A stretch of 55,322 nt of DNA from an uncultured Saprospiraceae bacterium (GCA_938022165.1 CALIEI010000061.1:1-55322), one strand, 5' to 3'; shown: positions 8,137-16,961, counted from the first letter of the stretch. Notes: a model not told the origin generated them from the sequence alone. A program made the numbers and translations.

Positions 8137-9198
8137 ATGGAATCGATTCTGGAGCTTTGGGAAGGTATAGATAGCCCTTTATTCACAATTATCATATTTG
8201 GTTTACTTTATTACTTTACCAAGCTATTCTTGGATAGGCAAGCCGCTGGCAAATCCGATTGGGGATTGATCAGATCAATGGTATTGTTCTTAATTGCTAT
8301 GGTTGGTATGATTGCCATTATCTTGTCCCTTCCACTAGGCGAGAGTCTTAGGGGGCAAATAACACAGCTATTGGGTATCGTGATATCGGCAGTCTTGGCG
8401 CTGAGTTCTGCTACTTTGATTGGAAATGGTTTAGCAGGTATCATGTTGAGGATGATAGGCAATTTTAGACCTGGAGACTTTGTAACGGTAAATAATCATT
8501 TTGGTAGGATCACTGAGCGTGGCCTTTTTCATACAGAAATGCAAACAGAGAATAGAGATTTATTGACCTTACCTAATATGTATCTTACCACTAATCCGGT
8601 AAGGGTGACGAGATCCAATGGGACCTTTGTTAGTGCAGAATGTTCTCTTGGTTATGATGTGCCTCGCACCAAAATAGAAGAAGCACTACTCGATGCTGCC
8701 AAGCGCTCTGATCTAACAGATCCGTTTGTAAGAATTACCACGCTTGGAGATTTCTCAGTAGTGTATAAAGTGTATGGCATGGTCAAAGAGATTAAAACTA
8801 TTCTCTCGGCTACTTCAAGACTACATGGACATATGTTAGACGCATTGCATGAAGCAAATATTGAAATCGTTTCTCCAAATTTCATGAATCAACGTCAAGT
8901 AGGGGAGACTATTTTCATCCCTAAAAAAGTGAGGGTTAAAAAAGAAGATAATAATTCGCCGGACCCCGAGAGTTTGATATTTGATAAAGCTGAAGTGGCA
9001 GAGACTATTGAAAAACGTAAAGAAACGGTAGCAGATGTAGATGCAAAACTAGAGCAATTTACGGCTGATCTGAGGGTGGCAGAAAATGATGAACAAAAAG
9101 CAGCTATCCAAGCGAAAATAGACAAGTGGATAGATATTAAAAATAAAATGGTTGCTAAATTGGATGATCAGATTACGGATTTGAGTAAAGAAAAGTAG
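8137..9198 (+). CDS. MscS family mechanosensitive ion channel
   Basis: 353 aa. Transmembrane helices lie at about 12-30, 45-66 and 75-108. The last has the Gly/Ala-rich pore-lining pattern of MscS TM3 (AVLALSSATLIGNGLAGIML) followed by NFRPGDFV at the TM3/beta-domain junction. The beta domain (VTVNNHFGRITERGL ... LPNMYL) and the alpha/beta C-terminal domain follow. The last about 40 residues are a charged coiled coil (KIDKWIDIKNKMVAKLDD), an addition beyond the minimal channel. It would protect the cell from hypo-osmotic shock. It is monocistronic: the next gene converges from the other strand, 3 bp away. Confidence 0.93.
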   Translation: MESILELWEGIDSPLFTIIIFGLLYYFTKLFLDRQAAGKSDWGLIRSMVLFLIAMVGMIAIILSLPLGESLRGQITQLLGIVISAVLALSSATLIGNGLAGIMLRMIGNFRPGDFVTVNNHFGRITERGLFHTEMQTENRDLLTLPNMYLTTNPVRVTRSNGTFVSAECSLGYDVPRTKIEEALLDAAKRSDLTDPFVRITTLGDFSVVYKVYGMVKEIKTILSATSRLHGHMLDALHEANIEIVSPNFMNQRQVGETIFIPKKVRVKKEDNNSPDPESLIFDKAEVAETIEKRKETVADVDAKLEQFTADLRVAENDEQKAAIQAKIDKWIDIKNKMVAKLDDQITDLSKEK

Positions 9199-9201
9199 CG
9201 T

Positions 9202-9954
9202 TTATTTAAACAACAAGATCAATGCACCTATCCCGGTAATGGCAATAATCATGAGCCTATACCAATGATCTTTAATTTTGGTGACTAGCCATGCGCCTAA
9301 TACAAATCCAATGATCAATGCCGGAATTAAACTTATACTTTGCTTGATACTTTCATTGTTTACTGTGCCCCAAATGAAGATATGAATGGGCATTTTGAAA
9401 ATGTTATTGAAGAAAAATAGCCAAGCTACTGTGCCAATAAATGCATTCTTGGGCAATCGCATACTCAAAAAATAAATATTCGCGAATGGCCCAGCCAAAT
9501 TTCCAATCATTGTAGTGATTCCAGCAGCCAAGCCCAATGAGCTAGAAAATAACCAGTTATTGGGTATTTTTTTTGGTGGATTCTTTTCCCAGTATAGTAG
9601 TATGGCTACTGAGATAAGAATGATGCCAATCATTGCTTTCTTAAATAATTCCTCGGGTAGATCTTTACCTATCAATGTCCCTATCAAAACACCGACCAAC
9701 ATGGCTGGCAATAATTTGAAAAGGAACTTCCATTGCACATGCTTTCGATAATAGACTATGGCCATCAAATCCGCTGCTACAAGTAGGGGCATAAGAATAC
9801 CTGTAGACTCTTTACCTCCATAGACGAATACGAGCATAGTAACTAAGATCGCCGAGATCCCTTTTATACCTCCCTTGGAAACACCAAGGAGTATAATCGC
9901 AGCAAAAGCAACAATCCACATAACTATTGGAGTACCAAAAATACTTCCTTCCAC
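9202..9954 (-). CDS. Sulfite exporter TauE/SafE family permease
   Basis: 250 aa, very hydrophobic, about eight helices. It shows the two-half pattern of the TauE/SafE family (GVSKGGIKGISAILVTML near the N-terminus and GLAAGITTMIGNLAGPFANI in the second half). Members move sulfur oxyanions, sulfoacetate or other organic anions across the inner membrane; the substrate here is not evident. A TAACTTTG box on the minus strand (9988-9995) could be its -7 element. That box overlaps the end of a family-1 MITE remnant just upstream of the start. Confidence 0.9.
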   Translation of the reverse strand: MEGSIFGTPIVMWIVAFAAIILLGVSKGGIKGISAILVTMLVFVYGGKESTGILMPLLVAADLMAIVYYRKHVQWKFLFKLLPAMLVGVLIGTLIGKDLPEELFKKAMIGIILISVAILLYWEKNPPKKIPNNWLFSSSLGLAAGITTMIGNLAGPFANIYFLSMRLPKNAFIGTVAWLFFFNNIFKMPIHIFIWGTVNNESIKQSISLIPALIIGFVLGAWLVTKIKDHWYRLMIIAITGIGALILLFK

Positions 9955-9960
9955 ATTCTA

Positions 9961-9989
9961 GGTTTTCGTGAGTTTTCGGAGCGGACTCA
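9961..9989. mobile_element. Remnant end of a family-1 MITE
   Basis: The run TTTTCGTGAGTTTTCGGA, then GCGGACTCA, matches the right end of the 163-bp family-1 element (compare 33015-33043), and nothing upstream continues the match. It lies 7 bp before the TauE/SafE start and overlaps a possible -7 box on the minus strand (TAACTTTG, 9988-9995). A shorter left-end-like word (TGAGTCCACT) occurs at 11131-11140. Confidence 0.45.
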
Positions 9990-10030
9990 AAGTTACAAGA
10001 TAAATGTAAGAGGTACTATTTTGTTTTTTT

Positions 10031-11095
10031 TTAGCTAGCTATTGTTGCATTGATTATTTTATTGGCGACCAATTCTGCACTTTGTACGGCACCATCCATA
10101 TAACCCGGAAAATCTAATGCTGTCTCGGATCCAGAAACAAAAAAGCGATCATCAAACCATGCTTTTTGATAGATTGGGTGTCCATTATTTTGATGCGGAA
10201 ATATATAAGGCATGGCTACATGTTTTGTATTTGAATCTTGTGGCCATATATGTTCAACATATTCCACATAGGAATGTACTATTTTGCCATAAAATTTTTC
10301 TAACTGGGTAAGCACTTTTGCCTTCCTCTTTTCTACATCCAAACTTGCAAGTCCACTGTTCACAAAACCGCATAATGCGAATTTCTCCACTTTGTGATCT
10401 GAGTGATCATAAAATTCACTTACTGGTCCAACATTGCTAAACAGGGTACCAGATCCATTTTCTTTTCGCCAAAATGGATTCTCAAAGATTAAGGCCGTCT
10501 TTATAGCATCTTGCATCCAGGTATGTGTCGCTAAGCCTATTTGATTTAATTCCTGATTTACAGTTGGATTTATTTTTATACTTAGAAAAAGTAATGCTGG
10601 AGGAAGGGTAGAGATCACTATATCTCCAGTCCATTTTTTCTCATTACAATGAACAGTCACTTTTTCTTGACTAAAATCAATGCTATCGATTTTTGTATCG
10701 AGTACAATCTGTTCTGCATTTAGCGAGGACGCTAAATTTGTTATAACAGATTCAGATCCTCCTTTTATACGATAACTAGGAAGTTGCGCTGGAATATCAA
10801 TGCTTTGAGGCGGAGCCAAAGAAAATGGTTCAAAAAATGCTTTGCCTTCAGTATGTTGTTCATAATAGCCTATACCAAGTTCATCTAGTAATGCTAAGAG
10901 ATGTATATGTTTCTTACCGAACCATGTAGCCCCCATTTCAACGGCTGTACTAAGCGAACCTTGTTTGGTGTGAATACGACCTCCACAGCGATTTCTTGAT
11001 TCTAGTACTTTTACCTCATATCCTTGATCGTTCAATCTTTTGGCAGTCAATAATCCGGAGAGACCAGCACCTAAAACTAGTATTGATTTTTTCAT
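10031..11095 (-). CDS. FAD-dependent amine oxidase-like oxidoreductase
   Basis: 354 aa. The N-terminal Rossmann motif is G9-A-G11-LS-G14 with E32 closing the ADP-ribose site, followed by RCGGRI, the GG doublet motif of the flavin amine oxidase/protoporphyrinogen oxidase group. The C-terminal FAD-binding end is also present (WFDDRFFVSGSETALDFPGY, then MDGAVQSAE). It is shorter than typical monoamine oxidases (about 450 aa), with a reduced substrate domain. Probably cytoplasmic. It could oxidise an amine or desaturate a small molecule; substrate unknown. It is monocistronic as far as the sequence shows. Confidence 0.85.
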   Translation of the reverse strand: MKKSILVLGAGLSGLLTAKRLNDQGYEVKVLESRNRCGGRIHTKQGSLSTAVEMGATWFGKKHIHLLALLDELGIGYYEQHTEGKAFFEPFSLAPPQSIDIPAQLPSYRIKGGSESVITNLASSLNAEQIVLDTKIDSIDFSQEKVTVHCNEKKWTGDIVISTLPPALLFLSIKINPTVNQELNQIGLATHTWMQDAIKTALIFENPFWRKENGSGTLFSNVGPVSEFYDHSDHKVEKFALCGFVNSGLASLDVEKRKAKVLTQLEKFYGKIVHSYVEYVEHIWPQDSNTKHVAMPYIFPHQNNGHPIYQKAWFDDRFFVSGSETALDFPGYMDGAVQSAELVANKIINATIAS

Positions 11096-11171
11096 ATACT
11101 CAAATAAGCAAATTTGGATTGATATTGTTCTGAGTCCACTATGAAAACATGTAGAATTCCTATCAACTACA

Positions 11172-11208
11172 AAAAAGGCTCGATTCGCTTGTTGAATTGA
11201 GCCTTTTT
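11172..11208 (-). terminator. Rho-independent terminator for the 11221-11784 lipoprotein gene
   Basis: On the minus strand a stem of AAAAAGGCTCAATTC paired (one G-U-type mismatch) with GAATCGAGCCTTTTT is followed by a T-run. It starts 13 bp after the stop of the minus-strand lipoprotein gene. Confidence 0.8.
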
Positions 11209-11220
11209 ATTATCGAATAG

Positions 11221-11784
11221 TTATTCTGCAAAACCTCGGATGTTCCAATTGATATCCACTGCATTACTTGTAAAATCCCTATATGTTTGCCATTCTATTT
11301 GATTGTGCTCTAGTACCCAATCCCCGTTGGAGAGGGCAGGACCTATATCACATCCAATAGTATTCCTTTCATCAGGATGGGTTACTTCAACAGCTATCCA
11401 AAGATCGCGGTCAGCTATAACTACATCTTCAGTCAGCGTATGCGAATTCCAACTATCCGGGTTAACAGAGCTGGTTACATCAGCCTCATAAAGCATTGTA
11501 CCAGGATTGCCAGGCGAATCTTCATCATAAATTCGAATTTTTGTATTGCTTGGGGTGCGTACTAAATAAAACTCAACTCTATCTAAACTTTGTCCTGAAA
11601 AGCCGGAAGTTATAGAACTTGGAAATCTAGCGGCTGCGATATGAACCCCTTCACCAAATATGGGAGCGGAATTGGGCCCTTGATCATACGATAATTCCGA
11701 ATCATTTGTGCTTGTTTCGTCATCGCTACAGCTAAATGACAAGGATAAAATGATAAAAGAGAGAAAATAGATAGCTTTTTTCAT
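11221..11784 (-). CDS. Hypothetical lipoprotein, beta-rich
   Basis: 187 aa. The lipoprotein signal ends in LSLSFSC (Cys19), followed by an acidic tether (SDDETSTNDSE). The rest looks like a single beta-sandwich (VEFYLVRTPSNTKIRIYDED ... LWIAVEVTHPDERNTIGCD), of the kind that in Bacteroidota proteins carries a stress- or carbohydrate-binding-like jelly roll. Two cysteines remain in the mature chain besides the lipidated one or its neighbour. Not recognised further. A clean terminator follows, and no partner gene lies on the same strand nearby. Confidence 0.65.
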   Translation of the reverse strand: MKKAIYFLSFIILSLSFSCSDDETSTNDSELSYDQGPNSAPIFGEGVHIAAARFPSSITSGFSGQSLDRVEFYLVRTPSNTKIRIYDEDSPGNPGTMLYEADVTSSVNPDSWNSHTLTEDVVIADRDLWIAVEVTHPDERNTIGCDIGPALSNGDWVLEHNQIEWQTYRDFTSNAVDINWNIRGFAE

Positions 11785-12099
11785 GTTTTATATTTTTGCA
11801 AGTATAACCAGCTCATTCATTAAAGATTACTAGGAGCTAGCACTTTATAGTTAAATTAACATCTAAGTTTTAAACCAGTAGATTTTTCATAGAGACAAAC
11901 GAATATTGCTCTATTTTAAGCCCTTGATTTATGTGAAAAGCTAATAATTGATAAATAAACAGCTTTTTTTAACCATAAAATATGGTATTAATAGTAATTT
12001 TGGGCCAAGATGCCCACCTCGAATTCGAATTGAACACTTTGTTTTTCAAACCAAATGAAATTCTAATAAAATTTTAACCAATCTTTTAATTTTTAATTA
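11785..12099. promoter_or_regulatory. Long leader with candidate promoter for the rod-protein gene
   Basis: A 315-bp gap between divergent genes. TAATTTTG at 11995-12002 fits the Bacteroidota -7 consensus TAnnTTTG, but there is no good TTTG at the right distance upstream. If it is used, the 814-codon gene has a 5' leader of about 90 nt. A small inverted repeat (CCATA-AAA-TATGG) precedes the box. Nothing else is seen here. Confidence 0.35.
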
Positions 12100-14544
12100 A
12101 TGGAAAAAAGTAAGCTTATATCATTGGTTGCCAAGACAGCCAAAATTTCTGCAAAACAAGCCTCAACAGCTTTAGAATGTATGCTCCAGAAGGGAAATAT
12201 TTGGAAGGATGAGGACCTTAAGGTAGTATCAGTAAAGAATGACGTCATCGTCAATACCAAAGGAGCACCTAAAGTGCATAAAGTAGAAGTAATAAAAGAA
12301 AAGATAGTTCATACCACTAATACTCAAGAAGTTATAAAACCGGTAGAGCTTATAAAGGAAAAAGTAGTCTCTGTAGTTAAGGAAATGCCAAAACAGATCA
12401 TCAAAGAGGTGAAATTGGAAACTAAGGTTCCAGTCAAGATACCTGTAATCAAGGAGGTGATCAAAAAGGTAAAAGTAATTGAAAAAGTACCCGTTTTCAA
12501 AGAGGTTATAAAGGAAGTAGTAAAAGAGGTTCCAGTATACATTGAAAAAGAGGTGATTAAGGAAGTGATTGTTGAAGTTCCAGTCCTTATAGAAAAAGAA
12601 GTAATCAAAGAGATTGAGATTATCAAAGAGGTACCTGTTGTGATAGAAAAAGAGGTACCAGTGTTGAAAGAGGTAGAGGTTATGGTTAAAGTGCCATATG
12701 AGGTGGTAAAGGAAGTAGAAGTAAAGGTAGAAAAGCCGGTAGCTCTTGTTAGGAAAAAGGAGGTACTTAAGAAAGTAGATGTTATAAAAGAAGTGCCTGT
12801 GATGGTTGAAAAGGAGATCATCAAAGAAGTCCAAGTTACTAAAGAGGTTCCTGTGCCAATTATCAGAGAGGTACAGAAAATAACTGAAGTGACTAGTTCT
12901 GATACTAAAGTTGTAAAGAAGTGGGAAAATGACTACGCAAAGTTAGAAAAGCAAATTGCGATTCTCGATGCGGATAATGGCAAAGTAGTTGCTAATTATA
13001 AAAAGTCTATGGGTCTTTTACAAGGTCAAATCAATGACCTTAAAAAGCAAAATAAAGGCTTAGGCAATTCTGCAAAAAGTGCAGATAAGAATAGAAAAGA
13101 TTTGGCATTGGTGAAATCTAAATTGGCGAAGGCTGAGGCAGCACTTAAGAATGCTAATAAGAAATATGCATCTTCGCTAAAAGCCGCTCAAGCAGATCTC
13201 GCTAAAATGAAAACTGCTTCAAACAGTGACGCTAAGTTAAAGAAAGCCATCAGCGATCTGACTAAGCAAAATAAGGGCTTGGCGAATGACGCAAAAGCTG
13301 CTGCTAAGTACAAGAAAGATCTAGCTGCTTTGAAAGCAAAGTTGGCTAAAGCTGATGATGCACTTAAGAATGCTAATAAAAAATATGCATCTTCATTAAA
13401 AGCTGCTCAAGTTGATTTGACTAAGATGAAAGGAGCTTCAAACAGCGAAGCTAAATTAAAGAAAGCGATCAGCGATCTGACTAAGCAAAACAAGGGCTTG
13501 GTGAATGACGCAAAAGCTGCTTCAAAGTACAAGAAAGATCTAGCTGCTTTGAAAGCAAAGTTGGCTAAAGCTGAAGTCACATTGAAAGCTTCAAATAAGA
13601 AGTACGCTGCAGATCTTAAAGCTGCTCAAGCGGATTTAAGTAAGCTTAAAAAGACACCAAATAATAATAGCAAGCTTGAAAAAGCGGTTAAAGATCTAAA
13701 GAAGCAGCTTGCTGATGCAAAGAAAGGTGCACTTGAAGCTAAAAAGATGAGTACCAAATTAGCAAATGCACAAAAGTCTGAAAAGAAAATGATCGCTTCA
13801 GGTAAAAAGCAAGCTAGTGACTTAGCTGCAATGAAAAAAGAAATTTCAAAGCTAAAGAAAGAATTGCTTAAAAAGCCTACAGAGATTATTAAAGAAGTAG
13901 AAGTGATCAAGGAGGTAGAGGTAGTGAAGCAGATTGATATCAATTCACTAATGAAGAAGATGATGGGGATGAATACTGTGGAGGTGTCCAAAAAGGTAGT
14001 TGGTGAGACTAGAAGTGCTAAAGAAGGGAAAGTGGTTTCTAGAAGAGAAGTTGGAACCAATAGGACGACAAATACACAGTCAAAGACAGTTAAAGCGAAA
14101 TCTACTAAAAAGCAAAACCCAAAGACAGATACAGTTGTTAAAGGGGCTGTAGTGAAATCTTCTGCTAAAAAAGAGGCACCAAAGGCGAAAAAGATCGCTA
14201 AACCTGCTTTGCCGAAATTAGATTTCAAGGCTTTAAAAATAAATGATGATATGCTTCAAGTTATTGAAGGTATTGGTCCGAAAATAAAAGAAGTATTAAA
14301 CAATGCTGGGATACTCAACTTTACACAGTTGGCAAATACTTCAGCATCTCGTTTAGTATTTATTTTAGCAAATGCAGGACCAAGCTATAGAATTCATGAT
14401 CCAAAGTCATGGCCTCAGCAAGCTTGGATGGCAAGAGATAGAGATTGGAGTGGCTTGATTAAGTTTCAAAAAGAACTAGGTGGCGAAGAAGGACAGGAAG
14501 ACACACCAAGTAAGTTTGAAAAAATCTTTGCTACTCAAAATTAA
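12100..14544 (+). CDS. Rod-like repeat protein with HU-like N-terminus and C-terminal helix-hairpin-helix domain
   Basis: 814 aa. Residues 1-30 (KSKLISLVAKTAKISAKQAS) look like the first helices of an HU/IHF-type protein. Residues about 60-265 are a repeating EVPVxxEKEVIKEV pattern. Residues 270-590 are a Lys/Ala-rich coiled coil containing near-identical 73-residue repeats starting at codons near 348, 421 and 494. A short IIKEVEVIKEVEVVKQ block returns at about 588-605, then a basic linker. Residues about 707-800 form a helix-hairpin-helix domain (VIEGIGPKIKEVLNNAGI) with the companion motif YRIHDPKSWPQQA, a module widespread in Bacteroidota proteins. Two potential DNA-binding ends joined by a long rod suggest a nucleoid or DNA-bridging structural protein; this is inference. 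A strong hairpin terminator follows. Confidence 0.8.
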   Translation: MEKSKLISLVAKTAKISAKQASTALECMLQKGNIWKDEDLKVVSVKNDVIVNTKGAPKVHKVEVIKEKIVHTTNTQEVIKPVELIKEKVVSVVKEMPKQIIKEVKLETKVPVKIPVIKEVIKKVKVIEKVPVFKEVIKEVVKEVPVYIEKEVIKEVIVEVPVLIEKEVIKEIEIIKEVPVVIEKEVPVLKEVEVMVKVPYEVVKEVEVKVEKPVALVRKKEVLKKVDVIKEVPVMVEKEIIKEVQVTKEVPVPIIREVQKITEVTSSDTKVVKKWENDYAKLEKQIAILDADNGKVVANYKKSMGLLQGQINDLKKQNKGLGNSAKSADKNRKDLALVKSKLAKAEAALKNANKKYASSLKAAQADLAKMKTASNSDAKLKKAISDLTKQNKGLANDAKAAAKYKKDLAALKAKLAKADDALKNANKKYASSLKAAQVDLTKMKGASNSEAKLKKAISDLTKQNKGLVNDAKAASKYKKDLAALKAKLAKAEVTLKASNKKYAADLKAAQADLSKLKKTPNNNSKLEKAVKDLKKQLADAKKGALEAKKMSTKLANAQKSEKKMIASGKKQASDLAAMKKEISKLKKELLKKPTEIIKEVEVIKEVEVVKQIDINSLMKKMMGMNTVEVSKKVVGETRSAKEGKVVSRREVGTNRTTNTQSKTVKAKSTKKQNPKTDTVVKGAVVKSSAKKEAPKAKKIAKPALPKLDFKALKINDDMLQVIEGIGPKIKEVLNNAGILNFTQLANTSASRLVFILANAGPSYRIHDPKSWPQQAWMARDRDWSGLIKFQKELGGEEGQEDTPSKFEKIFATQN
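13141..13650 (+). repeat. In-gene tandem repeats of 219 bp
   Basis: Within the rod-protein gene, unit 1 starts at 13141, unit 2 at 13360 and a diverged unit 3 at 13579, exactly 219 bp (73 codons) apart. Units 1 and 2 share long identical DNA runs such as GCACTTAAGAATGCTAATAA. They therefore arose by recent duplication or are kept similar by conversion, and the copy number could change by recombination. Confidence 0.8.
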
Positions 14545-14594
14545 AATGTAAATTTTTGATTTAACTATGAGTTCAAATCAATCCAAATAAATAA

Positions 14595-14626
14595 TGGAGT
14601 TTTCATACAACTGTATGAAAACTCCA
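14595..14626 (+). terminator. Strong hairpin, probable terminator after the rod-protein gene
   Basis: Perfect 14-bp stem (TGGAGTTTTCATAC with GTATGAAAACTCCA) and 4-nt loop AACT, 50 bp after the stop codon. The following T-run is short (CTTTAAATT), so it may act as an mRNA 3' stabiliser as well as a terminator, and it separates this gene from the next. Confidence 0.65.
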
Positions 14627-14648
14627 CTTTAAATTAAAATTTAAGAAT

Positions 14649-15032
14649 ATGAAATTCCCAAAGATTACCTTCATTTTTGTTTTAGGTCTAATAATCACAT
14701 TAGGATATGCTTGTGGCAGTGATGACGAAGGAGGAGGAGACGGTGGTGGCTCCATGGCTGATGATTGCTCAGTCGAAAGATCGTATGCTAATGATATTGT
14801 TCCAATACTTAATTCTACTTGTGCAATTCCTAATTGTCACGTCAACGGTTTTGCAAACGGAGACTTTGGTACTTATGAAGGATTAAAAGTTACAGCTGAT
14901 GCAGGCGTATTGAGAGGACAAATCTCAAACAATGTAATGCCTCCTCAAAATTCTGCTGGACCTACGGAGCTTACTGATGCTCAAAAAACAACATTTTTAT
15001 GTTGGATAGATGATGGTGCACTTGATAATTAA
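14649..15032 (+). CDS. Small cytochrome c-like lipoprotein (CX4CH)
   Basis: 127 aa. The lipoprotein signal ends in LGYAC (Cys22), followed by a Gly/Asp-rich tether. The mature part begins YANDIVPILNSTCAIPNCH: the Cys-AIPN-Cys-His arrangement is the CX4CH variant found in many Bacteroidota proteins related to the planctomycete-type cytochrome c domain, with a distal Met candidate in NNVMPPQ and the closing helix LCWIDDGALDN. It probably binds haem in the periplasm or at the surface, as an electron carrier or a domain that pairs with partners. Haem attachment to CX4CH is not certain. It is not in an obvious operon. Confidence 0.6.
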   Translation: MKFPKITFIFVLGLIITLGYACGSDDEGGGDGGGSMADDCSVERSYANDIVPILNSTCAIPNCHVNGFANGDFGTYEGLKVTADAGVLRGQISNNVMPPQNSAGPTELTDAQKTTFLCWIDDGALDN

Positions 15033-15184
15033 TGAGATCTGAAGTTGATCAATAATTATTGTTTTCTATAATCTATTCATTTTCAGGGCTTGGGACTATT
15101 AAGTTTCAAATTCATTAGTGATTAATGGTGCAGATTGATTCAGCATTTCTATATTTGTTGTCTCTATAACGAACCAATTTGCAA

Positions 15185-15727
15185 ATGAAAGGGAAATTAG
15201 CTTCTGCATTACAATACACTAAACATATTTTCACTACTGGGGCCATATCAGAAACCAGCAGAGAAGTTGAAATCGAAATTTGCAATAGATTAGATTCTAA
15301 GGGTAAGGTTTACGTAGAGTTTGGAATGGGATTGGGTAACATAACCCAAGAAATTTTAAACAGAATGCCTAAGGATGCAAAACTATATTCATTTGAAGTG
15401 AATGAAGATTTTTGCGAAAAAGTAAAAGCATTGATTAAAGATGATCGTTTGGTGGTGATCAATGATGGTGCAGAAAATATACGCAAACATGTTACCGAAG
15501 AAGTCGACAACATGATTTCTTCTATGCCATTCACTTTCTTTTCAAAAGAGAAAACTGATCTCATTCTAGGAGAATCAAAAGCAATGTTAAAAAGTGGAGG
15601 TTTCTTTTCACAGATTCTTTATTCAAAAATTCACTACAAGAAGTTTTCTGCCGCTTGGGACGAATGTGAAATGATTAAGACCAGCAATTTTCCAGCGGGT
15701 TTCATATATCATTGCCTAAAGGAGTAA
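15185..15727 (+). CDS. SAM-dependent methyltransferase, phospholipid N-methyltransferase-like
   Basis: 180 aa from the ATG at 15185. An in-frame TTG two codons earlier is less likely to be the start. Motif I is VYVEFGMGLGNITQEIL, followed by an acidic end of strand 2 (YSFEVNEDF) and the motif-IV-like NMISSMPFTFFSKEK. This order and the short length match the small PmtA-like/rRNA-dimethylase-like methyltransferases often labelled phospholipid N-methyltransferase. It may methylate phosphatidylethanolamine or another lipid amine; the substrate is unproven. The gene is alone, with the FMN oxidase gene converging 15 bp away. Confidence 0.75.
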   Translation: MKGKLASALQYTKHIFTTGAISETSREVEIEICNRLDSKGKVYVEFGMGLGNITQEILNRMPKDAKLYSFEVNEDFCEKVKALIKDDRLVVINDGAENIRKHVTEEVDNMISSMPFTFFSKEKTDLILGESKAMLKSGGFFSQILYSKIHYKKFSAAWDECEMIKTSNFPAGFIYHCLKE

Positions 15728-15742
15728 TAAGTCCACTCAAAA

Positions 15743-16804
15743 TTACAATTTTTCTATTTGGCTTTTATCTATAGATTCTAGATTGGCTATTCCCACTAGT
15801 CTCATAGTTCTTTCGAGATCCTGTCTTAGTATTTTCCATAAATGATCTACTCCTGACTGGCCGCCAACCGCAAGTCCATAACAAATGGGTCTACCCAAGA
15901 ACACCATTTTTGCCCCTAGTATTATTGCTTTTAGTATGCCCTCAGCAGTTCTGAATCCACTATCAATAAATAAGGGATAATCCTTAGGAACTATAGGTTC
16001 TATTTTAACTAATGCATCAAGCGTACTCAAGCCTGAATCAAGTTGTCTGCCACCATGATTGCTAATCATAATTCCGTCTGCCCCATGTTCAATGCATAGT
16101 TTGGCGTCATCTGGATGTACAATACCTTTAACTACTATTTTGCAATTTGTAGTTTCCTTAATTAATGAAAACAAATCCCAATTCAAGCCTGGGTGATGTA
16201 TATTATCTTCTGCATTCAATACGCCTTTAAGATTTCCAAAGGATAGATGCCTAAAATCAGGATGATTTAGTAGAGCTCTAGCATTGTGTTTTCGCTTCCC
16301 TAGTACAGGAACATCGACAGTTAAGACAATGACTTCTGCACCTGCTTCTTCGACTGCTGTTAATAGATGCTTTGTTACTTTAAAGTTGTCAGTGGGGTAG
16401 AGCTGAAACCAAGGTTTTACTTTACAAGATTTTGATGCCTCTGCGTATTTTAAATTACTTACCGTTGAAAGGATACAAGGAGCATTATGGTTCATACAGG
16501 CGTGTGTAGTTGCTATTTCTGCATCTTTGTGAAACAAGCCTTGTATGCCCACTGGAGCGGCACCAAATGGCACACTATATTGATGCCCAAACATTTCAAT
16601 ACCAGTATTTGGATTCAAAATACCTTTTAATCTTTTAGGTATTAGGGCCCAATTATTGAATGAAGATAGATTCCGTTCTAGAGTGATGCCTTTACCAGCA
16701 CCAGCGTTTAGATACTCACTTACTAGTTTAGGTAAAATTTCTTTTGCAGCAATCTGCATTTCGTCAATTGAATTATAGTCAAATTTTAGCGGTTTTTGCT
16801 GCAT
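15743..16804 (-). CDS. FMN-dependent alpha-hydroxy-acid oxidase/dehydrogenase
   Basis: 353 aa, full-length member of the glycolate oxidase/lactate oxidase family (TIM barrel with FMN). The active-site residues are in place: Y136 (WFQLYP), D164 (TVD), K226, H250 and R253 in the signature SNHGGRQLD. The FMN phosphate region DSGFRTAEG is also present. It oxidises an L-2-hydroxy acid such as lactate or glycolate to the keto acid, using O2 or a membrane acceptor; which acid cannot be told. No membrane-targeting loop of the LldD/mandelate dehydrogenase kind is obvious. Single gene. Confidence 0.93.
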   Translation of the reverse strand: MQQKPLKFDYNSIDEMQIAAKEILPKLVSEYLNAGAGKGITLERNLSSFNNWALIPKRLKGILNPNTGIEMFGHQYSVPFGAAPVGIQGLFHKDAEIATTHACMNHNAPCILSTVSNLKYAEASKSCKVKPWFQLYPTDNFKVTKHLLTAVEEAGAEVIVLTVDVPVLGKRKHNARALLNHPDFRHLSFGNLKGVLNAEDNIHHPGLNWDLFSLIKETTNCKIVVKGIVHPDDAKLCIEHGADGIMISNHGGRQLDSGLSTLDALVKIEPIVPKDYPLFIDSGFRTAEGILKAIILGAKMVFLGRPICYGLAVGGQSGVDHLWKILRQDLERTMRLVGIANLESIDKSQIEKL

Positions 16805-16961
16805 TGATCATATTGTTTGGCGTGAAATTAACCATTCTTATTATTGTATCCGATACTCTGTTTAGACTAATACCAAATAGTAGCATTTTGATAGCTTATT
16901 TTTGGTTGAACTATAAGGTTTTTATAAATTGACAACATTCTATAACATTTAAAACATTAAA

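Noticed and set aside
11131-11140. TGAGTCCACT as a second MITE remnant
   Set aside because: Only ten bases match the left end of family 1 and the match stops at once; too short to claim.
12229-12834. Long minus-strand frames opposite the rod-protein gene (also 12324-12824 and 13626-14228)
   Set aside because: They are shadows of a Lys/Glu/Val-rich coding strand: Phe/Tyr/Leu- or Thr/Ser-rich nonsense composition without family features.
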